Positions 24,329 through 34,636 of a stretch of DNA of 64,000 nucleotides are shown here, piece by piece. Where the stretch lies: NCBI GenBank assembly GCA_944392315.1, contig CALXWH010000003.1:62001-126000 (forward strand). The letters are read 5' to 3'. How positions within the stretch are numbered: the first letter of the stretch is position 1; every line of letters begins with the position of its first letter. The DNA comes from an uncultured Alphaproteobacteria bacterium (lineage in GTDB: Bacteria > Pseudomonadota > Alphaproteobacteria > RF32 > CAG-239). Both the position numbers and the translations under genes were made by a program. Below the pieces are notes generated by a model. The model had not been told where the DNA came from, searched no databases, and saw nothing but the letters and a program-made list of their open reading frames with translations.

Positions 24329-24877
24329 TGATGCGCCCAAGGATTTGGCTTCTTCCAGGGCTTTGTGTCCCTCTATATCTCCAATGTGCAGCACACCTCC
24401 GGCAACCACAATTCCGAGATTATGCCATTCCAGATTTTTTAGTAACGACATATAGTATTTCTCTACAGGTTCAAAATTGCTTTTACTGTCGCCCTCGGAG
24501 GCCATTAGTAAAATACAGTCCTTCTTTGGGTTTTCATAAGATGGATTACATTCTGCTACGGCAAATAATCTGTCAAAAGCACATTTTAATTGGCCGGAAA
24601 ATCCCCAATAATACATCGGGGACGCTAATACGACTATTTCTGCGGCCATGTATTCCGGATAAATTTTTAACATATCGTCCTTTTGCACGCATGGACTTAA
24701 TTTATCTTTGCCACCACCAAAACATCCGCGGCATCCATGGATGTTCATGGTTTGTAAATCAAAACATTTTACTGTGTGGCCTTTACTTTCTGCGCCTTCC
24801 GTAAATTTTTGTATTAATGCTTTGGTGTTCCCGTTGGGACGAGGACTGCCGTTTAAGATTATAATTCTTTTACTCAT
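24323..24877 (-). CDS. Flavodoxin-fold NAD(P)H-dependent FMN reductase
   Basis: 184 residues. The N-terminal phosphate-binding loop ILNGSPRPNGNTKALIQKF, the cysteine-rich CRGCFGGG followed by CVQKDDM, and LASPMYYWGFSGQLKCAFDR are standard for the NADPH-dependent FMN reductase / iron-sulfur flavoprotein-like group. It probably reduces quinones or azo and nitro compounds. Twin TACTTAC boxes and an inverted repeat lie just upstream of its likely promoter, and an HxlR regulator is its neighbour. Confidence 0.88.
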   Translation of the reverse strand: MSKRIIILNGSPRPNGNTKALIQKFTEGAESKGHTVKCFDLQTMNIHGCRGCFGGGKDKLSPCVQKDDMLKIYPEYMAAEIVVLASPMYYWGFSGQLKCAFDRLFAVAECNPSYENPKKDCILLMASEGDSKSNFEPVEKYYMSLLKNLEWHNLGIVVAGGVLHIGDIEGHKALEEAKSLGASL

Positions 24878-24968
24878 AATTGCTCCTTTCGCAAAGCTAC
24901 TTCATCATAGCCCGCTTTCCCTTATCAATAACAAATCTTAGAATATGCTTTGATTTGCTCTTTTGGCA

Positions 24969-25006
24969 ATACTTACCTTTCTGTGTCATACTTACGTTAA
25001 AGTATG
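24969..25006 (-). promoter_or_regulatory. Candidate HxlR operator region
   Basis: ATACTTAC occurs at 24969-24976 and again at 24988-24995, 19 bases apart. The second copy forms the left half of a perfect inverted repeat CATACTT-N6-AAGTATG (24987-25006). On the minus strand the left copy sits next to a possible -35 (TTGCCA) of the reductase gene. TACT...AGTA palindromes are known targets of YodB/HxlR-type regulators. Confidence 0.45.
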
Positions 25007-25043
25007 CACTCTTCGGCTGCTTATTTGAGTTTTTATGAGTAAT

Positions 25044-25772
25044 TTATCTTCCGGCTGACCTTTCTGCTTTAAGCAAGGCAACTCTTTGCGGAGCTTGATT
25101 ATTCGGTGTGTTTTCAGGCGCTTTTCCCAGTTCACTCTTTGGCTCTTTATCTAGCTCGTGCTTTTCTTGATTATAGCTATTCTCTTTTGTTTCTACTTTT
25201 TTATTATCATTAGAATAATCCCTTGTCGCATTTTGTTGTTTTAATTCTTCCAGCTTTTGGCGCTCTTCTTCCAGATGTTTCTTGCGTTCCTCCAACTTCT
25301 TCATTTTCTTTTCTATTTCTCTACGTTTACGCACATCTCTTTCACGGCGATATTCTTCTTCCAACTGGCGTTTTTCTTCGGCCATTTTTCTTTTTTGCTC
25401 TTCCATCCATTTTATGCGATCTTCAAATCTTTGTTGGCGCTCCTGAGCTGCTTCTTGCATATAGGCCAGTTCTTTAGCATCTTCGGCCATTTCTTTTTCT
25501 ATGGCCAGTTGTTCTTTTTTAATATTTAACCGCTCGTTTTTTTCTATTTTTTCAGCAACATTTTCCAATATATCTGCCACTTTGGCAAAAACACGCACTA
25601 ATTCATCTTGACTTAAGTTACTGTATTTCATTACTTTTTCTAAGGCGTTTTTGGCCATTGGACCATAATTTTGCTCCAAATAAGCTAATGCTTGTTCATT
25701 TTCACCGTTACGCAGCATCAAACTTATTTTATCACTCACAACACTACCTTGTTTTAAATTTTCCGTACCCAT
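25044..25772 (-). CDS. Long coiled-coil protein
   Basis: 242 residues, no recognised family. Residues 1-60 form a small helical domain (KISLMLRNGENEQALAYLEQNYG). Residues 75-195 are an almost continuous charged coiled coil rich in Glu, Lys and Arg (runs such as EEQKRKMAEEKRQLEEEY). The last 45 residues are polar and Pro/Asn-rich, ending LKAERSAGR. It follows the CHAP-like gene by 12 bases and is probably its partner in one operon. A scaffold or tether role is plausible but unproven. Confidence 0.7.
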   Translation of the reverse strand: MGTENLKQGSVVSDKISLMLRNGENEQALAYLEQNYGPMAKNALEKVMKYSNLSQDELVRVFAKVADILENVAEKIEKNERLNIKKEQLAIEKEMAEDAKELAYMQEAAQERQQRFEDRIKWMEEQKRKMAEEKRQLEEEYRRERDVRKRREIEKKMKKLEERKKHLEEERQKLEELKQQNATRDYSNDNKKVETKENSYNQEKHELDKEPKSELGKAPENTPNNQAPQRVALLKAERSAGR

Positions 25773-25784
25773 GATTTCCTCCCT

Positions 25785-26915
25785 CTATCTTCCCAGATAG
25801 GCCATCTTTTTTTGTTGTTTTTCGGCTTGTGCTACACGCTGTTCTCGCTCTAGTTTTGCTTCTATACATCTTTTCGCAAATTCTGGACTGAACTTCATAT
25901 CTTTTGCTATGGATATATTTACTTGTTTTCCATAACGGCTGAAATTAACACCATTTATCTGCTCAAAATCACATGCTAAATTGTGGCGACTGTTTATTAT
26001 TCCCGTATGCCCATGGATTATACCTTGATTGTCTTTAGGTAGCCTCAAACCTTGGTATTCATCAACCTTGTTATCTATACTTAACGTCGTTCCCCCAGGA
26101 AGTCTTTGTATAAATTCATTCATCTCTTGATTCTCTTTATTCTTATCTTGCGCATTTCCGCGACGACTATATGCTTTGTTTTCTATATGCACCGTTGTGA
26201 ATAGTCCTCCTCTTTCTAATGCTATATGTACATTGCAGCCCGAATTGCTTCCTCCGGCTCCTCTCTCTTTTTCTGGCCAGTTTGGGCTATTACCATCTAA
26301 TTCTTCCCCTATCCCTGCTTTGCAAAATGATTGTTGTACACCATATGTACATTTTCCCCTACTTCCATCATATCGCACTTGATCGGCTGCTTTTTCTAAT
26401 CTCTTATTTATATCTCCTGCATACATCTGGGTTAATATTGATGGATCTTTATCTACTACTGATTGGATATCTGCCTTCGTCACGCCTATGCTATCAAATA
26501 AGTCTTGCACACTTATATTGCCTACTATGTTGTCTTTTACTTTTTCTTGATATATTTCCTCTGCCTGTTCTTTTGTGCTTTTCTTTTGCCACGGAACTTC
26601 ATTTGTTTGTGGCATTATTTGACTCCAACTTATATCTATTTGAGCATTCTTTTCTTGTCTTAATGGACTCATCATTACTGATTGTTGTTTGACTTCTTTT
26701 ATTTTTAGTTTGTTTTCTAACTTCTGATTTCCTTTAGAAAGACTTTTGGCATATTGGGTGGAACTTTCATCCGCTCCCAGTGTTACACCCGTTACCAGCC
26801 CTAAAGCAACTACACCATATTGACTGTAACGATTAAATACATCTTTAATCGTTTGCCATGCACGTTTTGCATCTTCTTTCATTTTATTCTTTAATTCTGA
26901 ACGTGTATCTGACAT
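25785..26915 (-). CDS. Membrane-anchored CHAP-like cysteine hydrolase (tentative)
   Basis: 376 residues. A predicted membrane or signal segment lies at about 34-50 (YGVVALGLVTGVTLGA) after a charged N terminus. The C-terminal half contains GKCTYGVQQSFCKAG and later IHGHTGIINS, the spacing and style of the catalytic Cys (GxCTxYV) and His (GHVAxV) of CHAP/NlpC-type peptidoglycan amidases. The segment between (GGTTLSIDN) could match the third conserved strand. Sequence identity to known CHAP domains is low by eye. If correct it cuts or recognises cell-wall peptides. The coiled-coil gene follows directly. Confidence 0.6.
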   Translation of the reverse strand: MSDTRSELKNKMKEDAKRAWQTIKDVFNRYSQYGVVALGLVTGVTLGADESSTQYAKSLSKGNQKLENKLKIKEVKQQSVMMSPLRQEKNAQIDISWSQIMPQTNEVPWQKKSTKEQAEEIYQEKVKDNIVGNISVQDLFDSIGVTKADIQSVVDKDPSILTQMYAGDINKRLEKAADQVRYDGSRGKCTYGVQQSFCKAGIGEELDGNSPNWPEKERGAGGSNSGCNVHIALERGGLFTTVHIENKAYSRRGNAQDKNKENQEMNEFIQRLPGGTTLSIDNKVDEYQGLRLPKDNQGIIHGHTGIINSRHNLACDFEQINGVNFSRYGKQVNISIAKDMKFSPEFAKRCIEAKLEREQRVAQAEKQQKKMAYLGR

Positions 26916-27005
26916 AACAGCCTCTCTAAAAATATCTGACGTGTTCGTCTCAATTCTTTATTATTTTACCACATTTTTTAGGGCTTGTAAAGTTTTTTAG
27001 ACACA

Positions 27006-27044
27006 CAAAGACCTCTGCTTATTTTCACAAACAGAGGTCTTTTG
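27006..27044 (-). terminator. clpB terminator
   Basis: AAAGACCTCTG / CAGAGGTCTTT with a 14-base loop; T-rich on both sides but short runs. It lies between clpB and the next minus-strand gene. Confidence 0.65.
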
Positions 27045-27063
27045 TAGCTCTTATCCGAAAGTT

Positions 27064-29625
27064 TTATTCTTTTACTTCCAGACCATCTTTGCCCACATCC
27101 ACGGTTACTTCGGAATTATCATGAATTGTATCGGACAATAGCGCATAGGCTAATTTGTTTTCCAATTCTTTCTTCAATAACCTCTTTAACGGACGGGCTC
27201 CGTATACTTCATCATAGCCGTTATCTACAATCCACTGGTCGGCTTGCGGCGTCAATTTTAATTTGATACCTCTGTCTACCAAACGTTTTTCTATATTAGC
27301 CAACGCCAATGCAGCTATGGCCTTAATATTTTCTTTCGTCAGACGTTTGAAGACGACTATATCATCAATACGGTTTATAAACTCCGGACGGAAAGCATTT
27401 TTCAAGGCTTCCATGACCTTTGCCCGTTGTTCTTCTTCCGTCAAATTCTGGTTTATCAGATATTCCGCACCAAGGTTTGAAGTCATAATGATAATCGTGT
27501 TTTTGAAGTCTACCGTACGGCCTTTACTATCTGTCAAACGACCATCATCCAAAACCTGCAACAAGATGTTAAATACATCCGGATGCGCTTTTTCTACCTC
27601 ATCAAACAGAATAACCTGATATGGACGACGACGAACGCTCTCGGTTAAAATACCGCCTTCTTCATATCCGACATATCCCGGAGGTGAACCGATTAAACGA
27701 GCCACAGAGTGCTTTTCCATATACTCGGACATATCTACTCTCAGCATTGCGTTCTCATCGTTAAACAAAAACTCGGCTAAGCTCTTGCTCAATTCGGTCT
27801 TACCAACACCGGTCGGACCTAAAAACAGGAATGAACCGATTGGTTGATTTGGATTGGAGATACCTGAACGTGAACGACGTACCGCGTTGGCAACGGCTTC
27901 AACAGCTTCATCCTGACCGACAACACGTTTCTTCAGATAGCTTTCCAAATGTAACAGTTTTTCACGCTCGGATGACAACATCTTATCGGTCGGAATACCG
28001 GTCCATTTAGAAACAACTTTCGCAATATCTTCCGGTTGAACGGTTTGTTGTTCCGTCTTTTTTGTGTTTTTCTCCAGTTCGTTCAACTCGGCGGTCAACT
28101 TTGGTATGATGCCGTATTGCAACTCACCGGCTCGTTCATATTGTCCGTTACGCTCGGCTATTTGTGCTTCGCTTCTGGCTTTATCCAACTTATCCTTTAT
28201 CTCGGTGATATGTTGCAAATTCTGTTTTTCCTGTTTCCATTTTGCATCCAGAGTACGAGATTGCTCTTCCAAATTAGCCAGTTCTTTTTCAACTTCTGCT
28301 AATCTTGTTTTAGAGTTTTCATCGGTTTCCTTTTTCAAAGCCTCTTTTTCTATCTTCAACTGCAGAACTTTACGATCCAAAGTATCCAACTCTTCCGGCT
28401 TTGAATCTATGCTCATACGCAAGGATGATGCGGCTTCATCCATCAAGTCTATCGCTTTATCCGGCATGTATCTGTCGGCAATATAACGATTGGCCAAGGT
28501 GGCTGCCGAAATCAAAGCGGCATCGGATATTCTGACCCCATGGTGAAGTTCAAACTTATCTTTAATACCACGCAAGATGGTTATTGTTTCTTCCACATCC
28601 GGCTCGTCTACATAAACCGGTTGGAAACGACGTGCCAAGGCAGCATCCTTTTCAACGTATTTTTTATATTCGCTTAAAGTTGTTGCACCGACACAGTGTA
28701 ATTCGCCTCTCGCCAAGGCAGGCTTTAATAAGTTTGAAGCATCCATTGAGCCTTCGTTTGCTCCGGCACCAACAATCGTGTGCATTTCATCAATGAACAA
28801 AATTATTGTTCCGGCGGCTTCTTCTACCTCTTTTAAGACTGATTTCAGTCTCTCTTCAAACTCACCACGATACTTTGCACCGGCAATCAATGCGCCCATA
28901 TCCAAGGCCAGTAAACGTTTATGTCTTAAACTTTCCGGTACATCATTATTGATGATACGCATTGCCAAGCCTTCAACAATAGCCGTTTTACCAACACCCG
29001 GCTCACCGATAAGAACCGGATTGTTTTTGGTACGACGTGATAAGACTTGTATTGTACGACGTATTTCTGCATCTCGGCCTATCACCGGATCTAGCTTTCC
29101 TTCTTTGGCGCGTGCCGTCAAATCTACGGTAAATTTCTTTAAGCTCTCAAAGGTGTCTTCTGCCGTATCCGAATCTGCCAAACGACCTTTACGATATGCT
29201 GCAACCGCCTGATTTAATTTGACGGGGTTAACACCAGCAGCTTTTAAGAGCTCTGATGCTTTGTTTCCGGCTGATTGTGCCAGTACTTGCAATAAGCGCT
29301 CTATGGTTACAAACTTGTCATTGTTCTTTTCGCTAAAGCTCTCTGCTTCCAGCAATAGACGACTCAATTCTTGCGACATTGAGCTTTGAACGTTTTCACC
29401 GGATACGGACGGTAATTTTTTCAACTCACTGTCTGTACTTGATTTTAATACGGCAAGGTTACCTCCGCTTTCCGTGATTAAATTTTCAGTCGTCGGATCA
29501 TTTAAATCCAATATTGTTCCCAACAAGTGCAAAGGGGTTACGAATTGATTGCCTCTTTTGATGGCTAAATCAATCGCTCCTTTTATCACCTCTTGGCTTT
29601 TGACTGTGTATTTTTCTATATTCAT
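27064..29625 (-). CDS. clpB: ATP-dependent disaggregase ClpB
   Basis: 853 residues from the ATG at 29625, full ClpB length. Hexameric chaperone that pulls proteins out of aggregates with DnaK. Order: N domain (1-145, [17 protein letters not shown]), first AAA+ domain with Walker A GEPGVGKT, the ClpB-specific coiled-coil middle domain (about 400-525), second AAA+ domain with GPTGVGKTE and the [19 protein letters not shown] pore/sensor region, and the D2 small domain. AGGAG lies 9 bases before the chosen ATG; an ATG 9 bases earlier has no room for a ribosome site. A possible heat-shock promoter precedes it. Confidence 0.97.
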   Translation of the reverse strand: MNIEKYTVKSQEVIKGAIDLAIKRGNQFVTPLHLLGTILDLNDPTTENLITESGGNLAVLKSSTDSELKKLPSVSGENVQSSMSQELSRLLLEAESFSEKNNDKFVTIERLLQVLAQSAGNKASELLKAAGVNPVKLNQAVAAYRKGRLADSDTAEDTFESLKKFTVDLTARAKEGKLDPVIGRDAEIRRTIQVLSRRTKNNPVLIGEPGVGKTAIVEGLAMRIINNDVPESLRHKRLLALDMGALIAGAKYRGEFEERLKSVLKEVEEAAGTIILFIDEMHTIVGAGANEGSMDASNLLKPALARGELHCVGATTLSEYKKYVEKDAALARRFQPVYVDEPDVEETITILRGIKDKFELHHGVRISDAALISAATLANRYIADRYMPDKAIDLMDEAASSLRMSIDSKPEELDTLDRKVLQLKIEKEALKKETDENSKTRLAEVEKELANLEEQSRTLDAKWKQEKQNLQHITEIKDKLDKARSEAQIAERNGQYERAGELQYGIIPKLTAELNELEKNTKKTEQQTVQPEDIAKVVSKWTGIPTDKMLSSEREKLLHLESYLKKRVVGQDEAVEAVANAVRRSRSGISNPNQPIGSFLFLGPTGVGKTELSKSLAEFLFNDENAMLRVDMSEYMEKHSVARLIGSPPGYVGYEEGGILTESVRRRPYQVILFDEVEKAHPDVFNILLQVLDDGRLTDSKGRTVDFKNTIIIMTSNLGAEYLINQNLTEEEQRAKVMEALKNAFRPEFINRIDDIVVFKRLTKENIKAIAALALANIEKRLVDRGIKLKLTPQADQWIVDNGYDEVYGARPLKRLLKKELENKLAYALLSDTIHDNSEVTVDVGKDGLEVKE

Positions 29626-29651
29626 CCTGTTCATCTCCTTCATCTTGTTAT

Positions 29652-29679
29652 GTAGTGTGAGGTATTTACCAAAATCAAG
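29652..29679 (-). promoter_or_regulatory. Possible RpoH (heat-shock) promoter of clpB
   Basis: On the minus strand CCCCTTGATT, with its CTTGATT at 29673-29679, followed 13 bases on by CACACTAC (29652-29659). The -35 fits sigma32 sites, the -10 only partly. Confidence 0.35.
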
Positions 29680-29748
29680 GGGATTTTTCTAAAACGCTTT
29701 TATTTTTTTTATTTACCAACGAAGAATCTGGGGTATCTATAGTTTTAC

Positions 29749-31257
29749 TTATTTGGGTATTTGAGCTTGGATAGCCTCTATTCCCTCTTTTGTCAGCAAA
29801 ATGATAGCATATGTGTCATCCACATACAGCCCCTCTTCTGCCGGCCATGGGGATTTGGCATCTCTTAAAAAGACATATAAGGGAACGGTCAACTCACCTA
29901 TTTGCGACTGGCCTGCATACATGGGTTTTATTGCATAAAAATTCAACATTCCGGCGGGAATATGGCGTACCATAAATGGACTGGTTAGCATATATGGATT
30001 ATTTTTTTGATACTTTTCACTATAATAACGGGGGCGCAAAGCCTTTTCTCCGGCAACAATCGGTATCAGAAGAGACTTATTTTTGGGCTCCTGACGCGTT
30101 TCTATTCTGGCTTCTACTCTTTCTATCATCTTTTCTTCAGCGAGCTTCCCCATTTGCCAGACTTTTTGTACATAAAATCCTTCTCTTGAGGCTATGCATA
30201 TAAACAATATACCTAACAGTAAGCCTAAATTTCCAGTTAACTTGAATGTTCGCTTGCTTAACACTAGCGCCAAGGCCCCCGCATATAAGAAATTTATGCC
30301 ATAAAAATTGATACGTGCCATATACGCCGCCTCTTCCCAGCGCGCTGCTAAAAATGCACTCAAAACTGTTGCGCCAAGTCCTATTCCCAAAAGTATCACA
30401 GTTTTCAAACTAAAATTTTCTCGTAGTGTTGTTATGACAGCTCCTAGAATTATCAAGATTCCGATTACTTTTAGCTCTGTTGGGAAAAACGGGATGCTCT
30501 TATATAACTGGCTAACTGCCAGCGTCAACATTTCTGGAATTCGTTTGCTTAACTCTTCAAAGCCTGCTGTTTGCACATTATAATGCTCGGTATAAATGAC
30601 TCCTTGAACCGTTAATATTTGCAAAACCAAGACAAATACAACCAAAGACAATAACACTGTTCCCCAAGCGCCGTATTTGATATTTTTTTCTTGCAGGCTC
30701 TTTATGGCTAAACACACTATCATCATTTCTGCCACACTCGGATATACCCCCAATGCCGTCAAAAAACAAATTAAAGCCGCCAGTTTGTAATACCATTGTT
30801 GGCGTTCAGCCCAAATTAAACCGCCTACGACTAACGGAATGGCTGCAAAATTTCCGATAATATTTATCGGGAAATATAACCAATCCCATATATATGGCGA
30901 GCTGATGATTAGCGCACCGATGATTATGGCTGAACTTGTTTTTTCTATCTTCCAATATTTTGTTAATAAAACCAGTCCCAATGACAATAATCCCAGTGCG
31001 GTTATATTATTCAAAAGCGGCAATATCTGACCGCCGAATAAGCAGACGTTTAAGATAAACTTGGCATATCTTCCTTCAAATAAACCGGTATCCCAGTTCA
31101 GAACTTGGGTCGTTCCTTTTACCCAATCCCAATCATGATTGCCGATGAAAAAAGTCATTTGGTAATATAAAAAAAGTATATTTGCAAAAATAAAGTAGAT
31201 GAGACCTAACTTAAAATTGCTGATATATTCATCTGTTTTTAAATGCTTTTTGCTCAT
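29749..31257 (-). CDS. GtrII-like membrane glucosyltransferase
   Basis: 502 residues with about ten membrane segments and a C-terminal soluble region of about 110 residues. The first external loop GNHDWDWVKG, then GLFEGRYAKFIL, matches the pattern of GtrII-type glucosyltransferases (acidic pair, then GR) that decorate O-antigen or other surface glycans from a lipid-linked donor. It overlaps the upstream GT-C gene by 4 bases (ATGA), so the two are coupled. No GtrA/GtrB genes are adjacent. Confidence 0.72.
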   Translation of the reverse strand: MSKKHLKTDEYISNFKLGLIYFIFANILFLYYQMTFFIGNHDWDWVKGTTQVLNWDTGLFEGRYAKFILNVCLFGGQILPLLNNITALGLLSLGLVLLTKYWKIEKTSSAIIIGALIISSPYIWDWLYFPINIIGNFAAIPLVVGGLIWAERQQWYYKLAALICFLTALGVYPSVAEMMIVCLAIKSLQEKNIKYGAWGTVLLSLVVFVLVLQILTVQGVIYTEHYNVQTAGFEELSKRIPEMLTLAVSQLYKSIPFFPTELKVIGILIILGAVITTLRENFSLKTVILLGIGLGATVLSAFLAARWEEAAYMARINFYGINFLYAGALALVLSKRTFKLTGNLGLLLGILFICIASREGFYVQKVWQMGKLAEEKMIERVEARIETRQEPKNKSLLIPIVAGEKALRPRYYSEKYQKNNPYMLTSPFMVRHIPAGMLNFYAIKPMYAGQSQIGELTVPLYVFLRDAKSPWPAEEGLYVDDTYAIILLTKEGIEAIQAQIPK

Positions 31258-32663
31258 GGCTCATCCTTATACAAAACGTATAACGTTTCATCTTTGCTCA
31301 TATTTTGCAATGCAAAAAAGTGATCTGATTCAAAAACTTTGATTTGATATTTTCCTTGCTCTTGAATCTCTTTAACACGCTTGTTGTATTTATCATAGAC
31401 CTCTTTATTGATAATTATGGCGCGTTTGTTTTTTATGTCTTCTTTCTTCACTTTTTGTGTAAATCCCAAGTATCGCCAATCCCAATAGCTTAAGTCTGGT
31501 TTATTTTCATATAAATTCAGCGTAACCCCGTTAAATGTGGCTATTTTAGTTTCTGCTGCTGTTATATTCTTGTTTTGCAAAAAAGTATATATCTCTTCTC
31601 CGACAGAATATTTTCCTCTTACATCCTTGATAATTCCTGTTACCCCCCATATTATTTGCAGAAATAATAAAACACCTATGCCGATTTTTATTTGAGTTGG
31701 CACTTCTCTTTTCTCTTGCCAAAGTAAAAACATAACGCTCATGATGATGATACCGGCGTGCCATGGTTTATAGGGGACATATAGCATAAACAATATATTG
31801 GGGAGCAATAATATCCCAAATTTCATCTTATATTCTTTGGACATCAGGCACATCATACATATAGAATAACATAAGCCTATAAATATGTATCCCAGATTTT
31901 CCGGAGACGGCTCACTTGATGTGATTAACCCTACCGCAAATAAAGTCAACACATTTCGGGCACGAAACCCTTTTATTAATTCGTAATTGCTTATATATTG
32001 ATTTGATGATTCAGGATACAGATATAACACGCTGAAAACAATATAAATTCCGAAAAGACTTAAAGCTCTTAAATTGCCTTTTATAAATTCCTGATAGCCC
32101 TTTATACCTTCTGCCTTTTGTGCATCGTTATACATCCAAAACAGCATAATGGAGCAAGATAACAAAAAGGCGTGCGATGTTGTTGAGCCTAAGAGAATTA
32201 AACTCCACACTAATCTATATGGATGTTTTTGCCTTTGTGCATACGCTATAGATGCGATTACGGTCGTTAAAAACAGTAAACTGTAATTTCTGGCAACGAT
32301 GTTATATTGATACAACACAAAATATGTCAGCGGTAATACGTATTTAACAACTTTGGAAAACGGGGCTTTGGTGATAAATAAACATACACCGATGAAATTT
32401 GGCAAAATTGAAGCTATATACAGATGAGAATAATCTAAGCCCAAAAATATCAACAATTTCAGCCATAAAAACCATAGTGTCGGCGTTCCTTCGGTCCGTG
32501 CAACCGTGGTTAATATTTCTGACATGGAGGCATCTCTTGCTATCAAATAGGCTTGGGCTTCATCTGCAAAAATTTCATGATTAACACCGCACCATAGTGA
32601 TATCATCAGCCAAACCAGTGCATAGAGTATATTACTTATGTTCTCGCTTAATTTTGTTTGCAT
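31254..32663 (-). CDS. GT-C-type polytopic membrane protein
   Basis: 469 residues, about ten membrane segments. The first loop has FADEAQAYLIARDASM followed by EGTPTLWFLWLK. An Asp-Glu pair in the first external loop is the hallmark of GT-C glycosyltransferases. The C-terminal 130 residues are soluble. Donor and acceptor cannot be told. The codon before this ATG is GTG, so the start could be three bases earlier. Coupled by overlap with the GtrII-like gene. Confidence 0.72.
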   Translation of the reverse strand: MQTKLSENISNILYALVWLMISLWCGVNHEIFADEAQAYLIARDASMSEILTTVARTEGTPTLWFLWLKLLIFLGLDYSHLYIASILPNFIGVCLFITKAPFSKVVKYVLPLTYFVLYQYNIVARNYSLLFLTTVIASIAYAQRQKHPYRLVWSLILLGSTTSHAFLLSCSIMLFWMYNDAQKAEGIKGYQEFIKGNLRALSLFGIYIVFSVLYLYPESSNQYISNYELIKGFRARNVLTLFAVGLITSSEPSPENLGYIFIGLCYSICMMCLMSKEYKMKFGILLLPNILFMLYVPYKPWHAGIIIMSVMFLLWQEKREVPTQIKIGIGVLLFLQIIWGVTGIIKDVRGKYSVGEEIYTFLQNKNITAAETKIATFNGVTLNLYENKPDLSYWDWRYLGFTQKVKKEDIKNKRAIIINKEVYDKYNKRVKEIQEQGKYQIKVFESDHFFALQNMSKDETLYVLYKDEP

Positions 32664-32772
32664 CACAAAGACTTATCCCTTACTCTCTTTTCTTCCATAA
32701 GAATAAATTTCTAAGCTCGGATTGTAAAGCGCTTTTCTTCAGTAATGCAATACTATTAAAAACTTGTCTTGA

Positions 32773-33186
32773 TTATATCGCTGAGGACATCATCTGCAGA
32801 TCATTACGGATTTTTGTTAAATCTTTTATGGCTTCTTCAATCGCTGTCTGATTTTCGGCAACTACTGCTTCTATTTCTGCTTTTTCTTCGTCTTCTTCAA
32901 AAAAATCTTTTTGAATTTCCGTGCCCAAAATGTCTTTTAAACTACGATTTTTAAATAACTTTTGTACGCCTTCTATCGTATAGCGGCGATCATACAATAA
33001 CTCTTTAATCAGGGCTAATAATTCTACGTCATCCGGACGATAGTAACGTCTGGAGCTTTTGGTCTTCATTGGTTTTAATTGGCTGAATTTTGTTTCCCAA
33101 AAGCGCAAAACATGCGGCGCAATTCCTAAATCTTCGGTAACTTCCGCGATGCTTCTGAATGCTGATTTTGATTTATTGACGCCCAT
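32773..33186 (-). CDS. MerR-family regulator
   Basis: 137 residues. The N-terminal winged helix is clear: FRSIAEVTEDLGIAPHVLRFWE, then RRYYRPDDVELLALIKELLYDRRYTIEGVQKLF. It ends in a short acidic coiled coil with no effector domain. This gene normally follows ihfA in Alphaproteobacteria; its target is not known to me. Confidence 0.9.
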   Translation of the reverse strand: MGVNKSKSAFRSIAEVTEDLGIAPHVLRFWETKFSQLKPMKTKSSRRYYRPDDVELLALIKELLYDRRYTIEGVQKLFKNRSLKDILGTEIQKDFFEEDEEKAEIEAVVAENQTAIEEAIKDLTKIRNDLQMMSSAI

Positions 33187-33203
33187 GATTTTCTCCCTTA
33201 CAT

Positions 33204-33246
33204 TAAAAAGGACGAAGCACCGCTTTTAGGTTCTCCGTCCTTTTTC
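33204..33246 (-). terminator. Terminator between ihfA and the MerR gene
   Basis: AAAAAGGACG / CGTCCTTTTT with a 21-base loop, T run on either strand. It may attenuate transcription into the MerR gene. Confidence 0.7.
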
Positions 33247-33267
33247 TTACTCTTATTCGTTTATCTC

Positions 33268-33552
33268 TTACTTATTAACTGACATTTTCAAATTTTGTGA
33301 CGGACGGAAAGATATTACCGTTCTCGGGGTGATTTCTGCCTCCACCCCCGTCTTCGGGTTGCGTCCGATACGTGCATTTTTCTTTTTCAACAAAAATGAA
33401 CCAAATGATGATATCTTGACATCTCTTCCGGCAATCAATTCACCTTTTATCTCATCAATTACCATATCCAAAATATCTCCGGCGTCTTTTCTGGATAAAC
33501 CAATCTCTTCACAAATGGTTTCTGCTATGTCGGCACGAGTTACTGTTGTCAT
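33268..33552 (-). CDS. ihfA: Integration host factor alpha subunit
   Basis: 94 residues of the HU/IHF family. It pairs with IHF-beta to bend DNA sharply at specific sites. Conserved SSFGSFLLKKKNARIGRNPKTG (beta-arm) and an N-terminal helix pair LSRKDAGDILDMVIDEI are visible. Position after plsX-fabH and before MerR supports the alpha-subunit assignment. Confidence 0.93.
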   Translation of the reverse strand: MTTVTRADIAETICEEIGLSRKDAGDILDMVIDEIKGELIAGRDVKISSFGSFLLKKKNARIGRNPKTGVEAEITPRTVISFRPSQNLKMSVNK

Positions 33553-33655
33553 TTTTTACCTTCCTAAAAATAAATATTACCTTTTTGTTGCTTTATACCA
33601 TAATCTCGCCTCTGTAACAATTCAACATTTCTTGAAAATTATACAGAGTAATTTT

Positions 33656-34636
33656 TTAGTATCTTACGAGCATTCCGCCCCATGTAAAGCCTGCACCCAT
33701 GGCCGGAATCAGTACCAAATCTCCCTTCTTGATTTTTCCGGAAGCAACTGATTCTGATAAAGCCAAAGGAATTGATGCGGCGGATGTGTTACCGTGATGA
33801 TCAACCGTTACAATCACTTTTTCGGTCGGAACACCTAATTTTTGACCAACACCCGCAATAATTCTGATGTTTGCTTGATGCGGCAGTAACCAATCTACTT
33901 CTTCTGCCGTTACATTTGCTTGGCGCATGACTTCCATGCATGCTTCACTCATTGCACCAACCGCAAATTTGAAAACTTCCTTGCCGTTCATCTTGATAAA
34001 TCCGGCATTTTGAGTTAGGGCAACGCCACCGGTTGTATACAAATTTTCATACTCTGTACCGTCGGCATAGATTTTGGTTGCCAGAACACCTGTATCGCTC
34101 GCAACGCCTTCGCCTTCCGTTGCTCTGACAATCACCGCTCCGGCACCATCTCCAAACAGAACGCAGGTGTTTCTATCCGTCCAATCCGTGATTTTTGATA
34201 AGCTTTCTACCCCAATTACAGCGGCTGTTTTTACTTGGCCTAGGCGAATCATATTATCTACCATTGTCATCGCATATACGAATCCGGAACATGCTGCGCC
34301 AATATCAAATGCCGGTGTACCTACTTTGACGCCTAAACGTCCGGCTATTCTTGCCGATACAGATGGCGTTGTGTTATCCGGCGTTAAGGTGGCAACAACG
34401 ACCAAATCTAAATCTTCTGCAGTTACTTTTGCCTGTTGCATAGCCATTTCTACGGCATGAAGAGCCATATCAGAGGTTAATTCCCCTTCGGCAACAATGT
34501 GACGTGAGCGAATCCCCGTTCTGGTGCTTATCCACTCATCGTTGGTATCTACCATTTTAGACAAATCATCATTTGTCAGGACTTTGGACGGTAAATAATG
34601 TCCGCAGCCGATAATCTCTGTTCTAATACACTTCAT
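33656..34636 (-). CDS. fabH: 3-oxoacyl-ACP synthase III
   Basis: 326 residues. Starts fatty-acid synthesis by condensing acetyl-CoA with malonyl-ACP. The catalytic triad is intact: Cys in GAACSGFVYA, His in LLPHQANIRI and Asn in HHGNTSAASIPLA. I start at MKCIRTEI (34636), with AGGAAG upstream. The eight-residue upstream extension lies further into plsX and has no ribosome site. It overlaps the plsX end by 14 bases. Confidence 0.96.
   Translation of the reverse strand: MKCIRTEIIGCGHYLPSKVLTNDDLSKMVDTNDEWISTRTGIRSRHIVAEGELTSDMALHAVEMAMQQAKVTAEDLDLVVVATLTPDNTTPSVSARIAGRLGVKVGTPAFDIGAACSGFVYAMTMVDNMIRLGQVKTAAVIGVESLSKITDWTDRNTCVLFGDGAGAVIVRATEGEGVASDTGVLATKIYADGTEYENLYTTGGVALTQNAGFIKMNGKEVFKFAVGAMSEACMEVMRQANVTAEEVDWLLPHQANIRIIAGVGQKLGVPTEKVIVTVDHHGNTSAASIPLALSESVASGKIKKGDLVLIPAMGAGFTWGGMLVRY

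Noticed and set aside
21664..26927. Integrated mobile element at tRNA-Lys
   Set aside because: The content looks accessory, but there is no integrase and no repeat of the tRNA 3' end in the window.
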